Origin: an uncultured Mycoplasma sp.
GTDB taxonomy: Bacteria > Bacillota_I > Bacilli_A > RF39 > UBA660
Length of the DNA: 5,964 bases
Direction of reading: 5' to 3'
NCBI GenBank assembly: GCA_947565485.1
Contig: CANOGG010000088.1
Coordinates: forward strand, 1-5,964
Below the pieces are notes generated by a model. That model was given only the letters and a program-made list of their open reading frames with translations. It did not search any database and was not told where the DNA came from. A program made the translations under genes and the position numbers. Positions 1 to 5,061 of this stretch are shown one piece after another (the stretch's first letter is position 1; the number at the start of each line of letters is the position of its first letter).

Positions 1-1
1 G

Positions 2-892
2 TATGGAACAGATAAGCCAGACCTTAGAAATCCCCTTGTTATTCAGGATATAACGGAAGTTTTTAAAGAGACAGAGTTTAATGGGTTTAAGAATAAAGAG
101 ATAAAAGCAATAAGAGTAGGAGAGATAGAAAGACCTAATTCATGGTATAAAAAATTAGAAGAATATATCAAAGAAAAGGGGGCAGGAGGTCTTGCTTATA
201 TTAAAGTAGTAGATGGTTTGGAACTTAAGAGTACGATTACAAAGTTTTTAAGCGAAGGGGAAGTCCAAGGTTTAAGAGAGACGTTAGATTTAAAGGCAGG
301 AAATGTGGTATTCATTATTGCAGATGAGAAAAATGCTTCGAAACTAGCTGGAATACTTAGAATTAAATTGGGTGAAGACTTAGAACTGATTGATAAGAAT
401 AAATTTGAGTTTTGTATTATTAATGATTTTCCAATGTTTGAGTGGAATGAAGAGGATAATAAGTGGGATTTTGGACATAATCCGTTTAGTATGCCAAAAG
501 GGGGATTAGAGGCACTAAATAGTGGCAATATAGGCGAGATAGTCGCTTATCAATATGACTTTGTTTGTAATGGAAATGAAATGGCTAGTGGAGCAGTTCG
601 TAATCATGACATTGAGGTAATGAAGAGAGCGTTTGATATTGCAGGATATGATGAAGAAATAATCAAAAATAAGTTTAGGTCTTTGTATACGGCGTTTCAG
701 TTTGGAGCTCCACCTCATGCAGGAATGGCGCCGGGAATTGATAGAATTATTATGCTTTTAACAGATGAAGAAAACTTAAGAGAAGTACAATTGTTCCCGC
801 CTAATGTATCGGGTATGGATTTACTCATGGGTAGTCCAAATGAGTTAGATGAGAAGCAGTTACGTGAGTTACATATAAAGGTTAGAGATTAG
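2..892 (+). CDS. aspS: Aspartyl-tRNA synthetase, C-terminal half (5' end outside window)
   Basis: This class II synthetase charges tRNA(Asp) with aspartate in the cytoplasm. The frame is open from base 2, and the first residues (YGTDKPDLRNP) match the family's YGSDKPDxR segment that follows motif 2, so this is the last 296 residues of a protein of about 590. The TTG at 218 is internal and is not a start. Fragment residues ~30-130 cover the bacterial-specific GAD insertion (GLAYIKV, ITKFLSEGEVQGL, LRIKLGEDLELID). Next come the catalytic-core segments DFPMFEW and NPFSMP, the YDFVCNGNEMASGAVRNH block, and motif 3 (GAPPHAGMAPGIDR, Arg at ~248). The tail DLLMGSPNELDEKQLRELHIK is typical of the family. 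The N-terminal anticodon-binding domain, which decides whether the enzyme also charges tRNA(Asn), lies outside the window. The gene ends in TAG, 21 nt before asnS, with no terminator between them. Confidence 0.95.
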   Translation, partial: YGTDKPDLRNPLVIQDITEVFKETEFNGFKNKEIKAIRVGEIERPNSWYKKLEEYIKEKGAGGLAYIKVVDGLELKSTITKFLSEGEVQGLRETLDLKAGNVVFIIADEKNASKLAGILRIKLGEDLELIDKNKFEFCIINDFPMFEWNEEDNKWDFGHNPFSMPKGGLEALNSGNIGEIVAYQYDFVCNGNEMASGAVRNHDIEVMKRAFDIAGYDEEIIKNKFRSLYTAFQFGAPPHAGMAPGIDRIIMLLTDEENLREVQLFPPNVSGMDLLMGSPNELDEKQLRELHIKVRD

Positions 893-897
893 AAAAA

Positions 898-903
898 GAG
901 AGG
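898..903 (+). promoter_or_regulatory. Ribosome binding site of asnS
   Basis: GAGAGG lies 10 nt upstream of the ATG at 914, in the 21-nt gap after aspS. It supports that start over the ATG at 904, which is in another frame. The gap is far too short to hold a promoter plus a T-box leader, so asnS is probably co-transcribed with aspS. Confidence 0.6.
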
Positions 904-913
904 ATGAAGAGAA

Positions 914-2287
914 ATGGATTTAAAAGATTTGTTTAAAAGAGTAGAAGAGTTAGAAAATCAAGAAGTTGTCGTTCAAGGATGGGTTAGAAATCACCGTGAT
1001 CAGAAAACTTTTGGGTTTATTGATTTTAGTGACGGAACTTGTCAGGAGCATTTACAGATAGTCTATGAGCAAGACTTAGCTAATTTTAGTGAAGTTCAAA
1101 AGATACTCGTAGGTTCAGCGATAGAAGTCATGGGAACTTTGGTAAAATCAAGTGGGAAACAAGCGTATGAGATGAGAGCAATGAGTGTTAAAATATTAGG
1201 CGAGTGTCCGGCGGATTATCCAATTCAGCCTAAGAGACATACCAGAGAATTTTTAAGAAGTATGGCTTATCTTAGGCCACGGACGAATCTTTTTCAGGCG
1301 GTATTTAGAATAAGAAGTGTCGCGGCGTATGCTATTCATCGTTATTTTAATCAAAATAATTTTGTTTATGTGCATACACCACTTATTACAACAACTGATT
1401 GTGAAGGTTCAGACCAAATGTTTAAGATTACAACGCTTAATATGAATAAATTACCGATGGTAGATGGTTATGTTGATATGAGTAAAGATTTGTTTGGAAA
1501 ACAGGCATTTATTACGGGTTCAGGTCAGTTACATGGCGAGGCTTTTGCGCTTGCTTATAAGAAGATTTATACGTTTGGACCAACGTTTAGAACAGAGAAT
1601 TCTAATACTAAGACACATGCTAATGAATTTTGGATGATAGAACCAGAGATGGCTTTCTGCGACTTGGAAGGTGATATGGATATCATGGAAGGAATGCTAA
1701 AATCAGTGGTTAGTTATGTACTCCAAGAATGTAAGGTGGAAATAGATTTTTGTGATGAGTTCGTGGAGAAAGGCTTAAGAGAGAAACTAGAGAGATTAGT
1801 GGCATCAGATTTTGTTAGAATAGACCATAAAGAAGTAATAGATATTTTAAAGAAAGCGGATGTGAAATGGGAGTTTCAACCTGATTATGGTGAAGATATT
1901 GCCAAAGAACATGAGCGTTATATTACCGAGTATTTTAATGGACCGGTATTTATTAAGAATTGGCCGAAAGATATAAAGGCGTGGTATATGAAAGTAAATA
2001 GTGATAATAAGACAGTGGCAGCGGTTGACCTGGAAGTACCAGGTGCAGGTGAGCTTATGGGTGGTAGTCAAAGAGAAGAAGATTATGGCAAGTTAATGGA
2101 AAGATGTCAGAGTTTAGGTGTAGACGTAGAGACTGTTGATTGGTTCTGTAATTTGAGGAAATTTGGAGGTTGTTATCATTCAGGGTTTGGAATGGGCTTT
2201 GAGAGACTCATTATTTATCTTACAGGAGTAGATAATATTCGAGATGTTATACCATTTCCAAGAACACCTGGGTCTTGTGAATATTAA
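914..2287 (+). CDS. asnS: Asparaginyl-tRNA synthetase, complete
   Basis: This class IIb synthetase attaches asparagine to tRNA(Asn). Its 457 aa are close to the usual ~460. Residues ~15-100 form the anticodon-binding OB fold (VVVQGWVRNHRD, KTFGFIDFSDGT). The signature RHTREFLRSMAYLRPRTN follows at ~108-125. Motif 1 is the helix and strand around RSVAAYAIHRYF and VYVHTPLIT (~134-159). Motif 2 is FGPTFRTENSNTKTHANEFW (221-240). Motif 3 is GMGFERLIIYLTG (426-438). SGQLHGEAFALA, EHERYITE and GELMGGSQRE are typical AsnRS blocks and separate it from AspRS. The C-terminus DVIPFPRTPGSCEY is the family's normal end, so the gene is intact despite the overlapping frame downstream. Having AsnRS next to an amidotransferase operon suggests GatCAB mainly serves tRNA(Gln) here, unless both Asn routes run. 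Confidence 0.98.
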   Translation: MDLKDLFKRVEELENQEVVVQGWVRNHRDQKTFGFIDFSDGTCQEHLQIVYEQDLANFSEVQKILVGSAIEVMGTLVKSSGKQAYEMRAMSVKILGECPADYPIQPKRHTREFLRSMAYLRPRTNLFQAVFRIRSVAAYAIHRYFNQNNFVYVHTPLITTTDCEGSDQMFKITTLNMNKLPMVDGYVDMSKDLFGKQAFITGSGQLHGEAFALAYKKIYTFGPTFRTENSNTKTHANEFWMIEPEMAFCDLEGDMDIMEGMLKSVVSYVLQECKVEIDFCDEFVEKGLREKLERLVASDFVRIDHKEVIDILKKADVKWEFQPDYGEDIAKEHERYITEYFNGPVFIKNWPKDIKAWYMKVNSDNKTVAAVDLEVPGAGELMGGSQREEDYGKLMERCQSLGVDVETVDWFCNLRKFGGCYHSGFGMGFERLIIYLTGVDNIRDVIPFPRTPGSCEY

Positions 2288-2609
2288 AAAAGTAGGTGGA
2301 GGAATAAGTTTTATTGATGAAGATACAGGATTATCAGTGATGGCACCACAAGTTATAAATGATTTAGATTTGAAGTTTAAAACAGGTTTAAAGATGGAGA
2401 TAAAAGAGAAACTAAAAATTGGGCAAAAAATGGAGTTAAAGGAACAACTTAAATGGCTAGTAGAATGTATTGCTAAACAAGGAACTTTTATGTATAATCT
2501 AGTGTCTAAAGAGATAGAGAAAGTAGAACTAGTATCAGTGGTGGAAATAAGTGATGGAACTAATAAAGTAGTAACTTTTTATACTCTAGAATTGGTTACT
2601 AAATTATAA
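2244..2609 (+). CDS. Unknown small protein, related to the C-terminal half of the next gene; start uncertain, possible remnant
   Basis: I do not recognise this family. The longest frame is 121 aa, but its ATG at 2244 lies inside asnS and has no properly spaced ribosome site. Other starts are GTG 2277, GTG 2337 and ATG 2340 (89 aa); AGGA at 2327-2330 suits the last two. Residues 12-40 align without gaps to residues 113-141 of the downstream protein (D-x-x-T-x-L-x-V-x-x-P). Residues 77-112 align to 168-203 (GTFM, VE, ISDG, F). Between these blocks it has 10 extra residues, where 48-59 and 60-71 are a tandem duplication (KMEIKEKLK / KMELKEQLK). The middle is Lys/Glu-rich and probably helical. 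There is no signal peptide or membrane segment. It lacks any counterpart of the partner's first ~110 residues, so it is either a one-domain paralogue or a copy that lost its 5' half. It ends in TAA, 30 nt before the next start. Confidence 0.5.
   Translation: MLYHFQEHLGLVNIKKVGGGISFIDEDTGLSVMAPQVINDLDLKFKTGLKMEIKEKLKIGQKMELKEQLKWLVECIAKQGTFMYNLVSKEIEKVELVSVVEISDGTNKVVTFYTLELVTKL
2385..2456 (+). repeat. Two degenerate 36-bp tandem units inside the small unknown ORF
   Basis: Unit 1 is 2385-2420 and unit 2 is 2421-2456. They code for GLKMEIKEKLKI and GQKMELKEQLKW, identical at 8 of 12 residues and about 24 of 36 bases by hand count. Both start on a Gly codon and stay in frame. The repeat falls exactly where this ORF is longer than its paralogue, so a one-unit in-frame duplication followed by divergence explains the length difference. 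Lys/Glu-rich coding sequence can look repetitive by chance, which limits confidence. Confidence 0.5.
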
Positions 2610-2624
2610 ATAAAAATTAATATT

Positions 2625-2630
2625 AAGGAG
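2625..2630 (+). promoter_or_regulatory. Ribosome binding site of the 219-aa unknown gene
   Basis: AAGGAG lies 9 nt before the ATG at 2640, a canonical spacing, and fixes that start. The flanking 30-nt gap is nearly all A/T, including a TATAAA-like stretch at 2605-2610, but no matching -35 element is evident, so I do not call a promoter. Confidence 0.75.
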
Positions 2631-2639
2631 AAATTAGAT

Positions 2640-3299
2640 ATGTTTAAATATGAAGAGATAATGGGAATAAAAAGAGGAGATATAGTAAGTGATATGGGAG
2701 AGATGAAAACAAGTGTTTTGCTTGTGCCAGAGATGATAAATGATACTTTAGAGAAGATTAATAATAAAGGATTTGATAAAAATTTATTTCAGGTTATTAG
2801 AGATGAAAAAGTAAATGATTATTTTAAACACTTTTTTTACGATAGAAAAGGAAATAAGAGTGTTATTCTTTCTTGGGTTAACTTAGGAATAATGGTTGAT
2901 AGTTGTGTTTTTAAGTTATGGAGTAAGGAAATTAATTTTTTTAAAGAGTTTAAGCCAGAAAATATGGAAGGCAGAATAGAAATTAAGTTTTTGGAAGATA
3001 AAGTTATAATTACAGATACAGGGACTGACTTAAATGTTTTATTACCAAAAATTACAGAGGGGATAGCTAAGATTTTAGATATTCAAATTGATAAGAGTGT
3101 AGGCGCTAATGAGCAGTTAATAGATGTAGTAAATAAGGCTAGTCAAAAAGGGACGTTTATGATTGATTTAAAGGAAATGGTTATGGAAGAGGTAGAAGTA
3201 GGGCCAGGAGTGAAGATTAGTGATGGAAAGAAAAGCATAACTAGTTTTGCAGAAGAAGATAGAGCAATTATAAGAAGAGTTTTAGAGAGTAAAAATTAA
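2640..3299 (+). CDS. Unknown conserved-looking protein (219 aa) between asnS and gatC
   Basis: I do not recognise this family and assign no function. The protein is soluble-looking, with no signal peptide or membrane segment, and is rich in Lys, Glu, Ile and Asp. Two parts are visible. Residues ~15-100 contain SVLLVPEMINDTLEKI and a segment rich in aromatic residues (YFKHFFYDRKGNKSVILSWV). Residues ~111-205 contain IITDTGTDLNVLLPKITEGI, GTFMIDL and VKISDGKKSITSF, and match most of the upstream small ORF. The two halves share a faint pattern (small residue-V-L-L, Pro, then a helix), hinting at an internal duplication. The C-terminal tail (RAIIRRVLESKN) is a charged helix. The start has a good ribosome site. 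The gene ends in TAA, 17 nt before gatC, and so appears to be in the same transcript. By hand count, bases 2641-3300 hold about 36 C and 156 G, a strong C shortage. Confidence 0.85.
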   Translation: MFKYEEIMGIKRGDIVSDMGEMKTSVLLVPEMINDTLEKINNKGFDKNLFQVIRDEKVNDYFKHFFYDRKGNKSVILSWVNLGIMVDSCVFKLWSKEINFFKEFKPENMEGRIEIKFLEDKVIITDTGTDLNVLLPKITEGIAKILDIQIDKSVGANEQLIDVVNKASQKGTFMIDLKEMVMEEVEVGPGVKISDGKKSITSFAEEDRAIIRRVLESKN

Positions 3300-3301
3300 G
3301 A

Positions 3302-3310
3302 AAGAAGGAG
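3302..3310 (+). promoter_or_regulatory. Ribosome binding site that selects the GTG start of gatC
   Basis: AAGAAGGAG ends 6 nt before the GTG at 3317, which is good spacing. The nearer ATG at 3313 is only 2 nt away and reads ATG-GGT-GAG-TAA, so it cannot start gatC. The site therefore decides for GTG. Confidence 0.8.
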
Positions 3311-3316
3311 TAATGG

Positions 3317-3616
3317 GTGAGTAAGTTTACAAAAGAAATGGTTGATGATTTGGCTAATAAATTATTGATTGGTTTAAGTCCTGAAGAAAATGCGATGGTA
3401 TTGGCAGAGTTTGAAGTAATAGATGAGACGATTGATCTTATTAATAGACTTGAGGGAATAGAGGATATTGAGCCAATGACACATGCTTTAGATGATTTTT
3501 ATGGGGTAATGGCAGAAGATATATCAGAAGATAGTATGACCATAGAAGAGGCACTTAAGAATTCTGGTGGAGTTGATGGACGTGAAATAGAGATACCAAA
3601 GGTGGTGGAAGAATGA
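3317..3616 (+). CDS. gatC: Asp/Glu-tRNA amidotransferase subunit C
   Basis: GatC is the small belt-like subunit that wraps around GatA and GatB in the GatCAB complex and stabilises it. The 99 aa fit the family length (~95-100). The N-terminal helices read FTKEMVDDLANKLLIGLSPEE, matching the family pattern of an acidic/hydrophobic helix followed by L-x-L-S-x-E-E. The middle has IEDIEPMTHALD, the equivalent of the family's GVEPT-HxLD segment. The end has EEALKNSGGVDGREIEIPKVVEE, matching EALANAP...G-F-x-VP. Sequence identity is modest, as is normal for GatC, but the position directly before gatA makes the call secure. Translation starts at GTG. The TGA stop shares four bases (ATGA, 3613-3616) with the gatA start, so GatC and GatA are probably translationally coupled. 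Confidence 0.93.
   Translation: MSKFTKEMVDDLANKLLIGLSPEENAMVLAEFEVIDETIDLINRLEGIEDIEPMTHALDDFYGVMAEDISEDSMTIEEALKNSGGVDGREIEIPKVVEE
3598..3608 (+). promoter_or_regulatory. Ribosome binding site of gatA within the gatC 3' end
   Basis: AAAGGTGGTGG lies 4 nt before the ATG at 3613 and inside the last codons of gatC. With the ATGA stop-start overlap it points to reinitiation by ribosomes finishing gatC. Confidence 0.6.
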
Positions 3617-5061
3617 GTCAGAGTATAAGAGAGTTACATGATAGTTTGTTAAATGTTGAAGCTCAGAGTGAAGTTTTAGTAAGTGATGCGATAAAAAGGG
3701 CGAAAGAGATTAATTCAAAATATAATGCTTTTGTGACAATTTTAGATGAAGCAAAAGGAGTGACGGGAAATGATGAGTTGGTATCAGGTATTCCTTTTGC
3801 AGTTAAAGATAACTTGGCAACAAAAGATATTTTAACGACGGGTTCTTCTAATACTTTAAAAGATTATGTGCCAGTATATACAGCGACAGTAGTGCAAAAT
3901 CTTCTTGATAAAGGGGCAGTCATGATTGGGAAGACGGTTATGGATGAATTTGGAATGGGTGGAACAGGAACAACAGGACATACAGGAGTGGTAAGAAACC
4001 CTTGGAATAAGGATAAGTCTTGTGCTGGTTCATCAGCTGGTTCAGCGTGTGCAGTAGCTAGTGGAGTGGTACCTTTGGCAATAGGCAGTGATACAGGAGA
4101 TTCAATTAGAAAGCCAGCAGCTTACTGTGGAATTGTCGGTTATAAACCAACTTATGGGATGTTATCGAGATATGGCTTGTTTCCTTTTGCATCGTCTTTA
4201 GACCACGTCGGAGTACTTACGAGAAGCGTAGAAGATGCGGCGATTGCAGTGGATGCCATGAAAGGGATAGATTCTAAAGATATGACTTCATGGGATTCTA
4301 GTAAGATAGATTTAATTAATAGTCTAAAAAGAGATGTTAAGGGAAAAAAATTATTTTATATTAAAGAGATATGTGATATAAATAATTATGAAAAAGCAAG
4401 TGATGAGTTAAAGGAACATTTAGAGAATTTTCATAAGACGTTAGAGATATATAAAAGACTTGGTGTAGAGATAACAGAGGTAAGTATTGATAATAAACTC
4501 TTACAGGCGATACCCGCAGTGTATGTTGTGTTATCGTGTGCGGAGGCCACCAGTAATATGGCTAATTTAACAGGAATAGCGTTTGGTCCTAGAAGTGATA
4601 AGAAAAAGGCGATGGATATGATTAAGGACCATCGGACAAAAGGATTTTCACCGCTAATTAAGAGAAGATTTGTAATTGGGTCTTATGTGCTCCAAAAAGA
4701 GAATCAGGAGAGATATTTTAAAAATGCCGCACGAGTTAGAAGACTAATAGTTGATAGAATGAAAGAATTATTTAAGACTTATGATGGACTTATTTTACCA
4801 GTTTCAACAGGGCCAGCTAAAGACTTAGAGGGGTTTAATGATGTCATTGATAAGGAGACAAATGTCTTAGAAGAACATTTACAGATTGGAAACTTTGGAG
4901 GTTTTCCTTCGATTACAATTCCGAACGGGTTTATAAATAATATGCCAGTAGGTATTAATATTATGGGTAATTGTTATCAGGATGAAGTAGTTTTAAATCT
5001 AGCTTATGCGTTGGAGGCAGAGATGAACTTTAAAGGTCAAGTAGCAAAGGAGGTGGAATAA
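3613..5061 (+). CDS. gatA: Asp/Glu-tRNA amidotransferase subunit A (glutaminase, amidase family)
   Basis: GatA hydrolyses glutamine and passes ammonia to GatB, which amidates Glu-tRNA(Gln) or Asp-tRNA(Asn). Its 482 aa match the usual ~485. The amidase catalytic triad is complete: Lys65 in PFAVKDN, cis-Ser140 in CAGSSAGSA, and the nucleophile Ser164 in GSDTGDSIRKPAAYCG. The 75- and 24-residue spacings match the K79/S154/S178 triad of the Staphylococcus aureus enzyme. MIGKTVMDEFGMGG, VGYKPTYGMLSRYGL and FASSLDHVGVLTRSVEDAA are classic GatA blocks. Odd points: the usual GGSSGGS reads AGSSAGS; the usual TGGS oxyanion loop reads TGDS; and the late substrate-side segment is EEHLQIGNFGGFPS, apparently one residue shorter than the common LTIPxNLAGxP. 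The reading frame is uninterrupted and well conserved, so I read this as a divergent but active subgroup. The TAA stop abuts the gatB ATG. Confidence 0.97.
   Translation: MSQSIRELHDSLLNVEAQSEVLVSDAIKRAKEINSKYNAFVTILDEAKGVTGNDELVSGIPFAVKDNLATKDILTTGSSNTLKDYVPVYTATVVQNLLDKGAVMIGKTVMDEFGMGGTGTTGHTGVVRNPWNKDKSCAGSSAGSACAVASGVVPLAIGSDTGDSIRKPAAYCGIVGYKPTYGMLSRYGLFPFASSLDHVGVLTRSVEDAAIAVDAMKGIDSKDMTSWDSSKIDLINSLKRDVKGKKLFYIKEICDINNYEKASDELKEHLENFHKTLEIYKRLGVEITEVSIDNKLLQAIPAVYVVLSCAEATSNMANLTGIAFGPRSDKKKAMDMIKDHRTKGFSPLIKRRFVIGSYVLQKENQERYFKNAARVRRLIVDRMKELFKTYDGLILPVSTGPAKDLEGFNDVIDKETNVLEEHLQIGNFGGFPSITIPNGFINNMPVGINIMGNCYQDEVVLNLAYALEAEMNFKGQVAKEVE
5046..5056 (+). promoter_or_regulatory. Strong ribosome binding site of gatB
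   Basis: AAAGGAGGTGG is the closest match in the window to the full anti-Shine-Dalgarno complement. Its GGAGG core is 8 nt before the ATG at 5062. It lies in the last codons of gatA, whose TAA directly touches the gatB start. Confidence 0.85.

Noticed and set aside
218..220. TTG as the start of a separate 224-aa protein
   Set aside because: The frame is open upstream to the window edge, and those residues continue the AspRS alignment, so this is an internal Leu codon.
196..718. Minus-strand open frames of 110 and 67 codons opposite aspS
   Set aside because: They lie wholly antisense to a well-conserved AspRS segment and translate to low-complexity Ser/Phe/Ile-rich protein with no recognisable motif.
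890..913. T-box or other leader in front of asnS
   Set aside because: The gap is only 21 nt, too short for any aptamer or antiterminator structure.
2028..2044. Perfect 6-bp inverted repeat ACCTGG / CCAGGT with a 5-nt loop
   Set aside because: It codes for the conserved AsnRS residues DLEVPG, the flanks do not extend the stem, and no T-run follows, so it is not a terminator.
1847..2071. Minus-strand open frame of 74 codons opposite asnS
   Set aside because: It is antisense to conserved AsnRS blocks, is rich in Ile, Thr and His, and has no family features; it is a shadow.
2605..2639. Possible promoter before the 219-aa gene
   Set aside because: TATAAA-like bases are expected by chance in this A/T-rich gap, and no -35 element at proper spacing is apparent.
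3614..3616. TGA read as Trp (Mollicutes code 4)
   Set aside because: Every Trp in the recognised proteins is TGG, no in-frame TGA occurs inside any gene, and the TGA ends GatC at the family's normal length.
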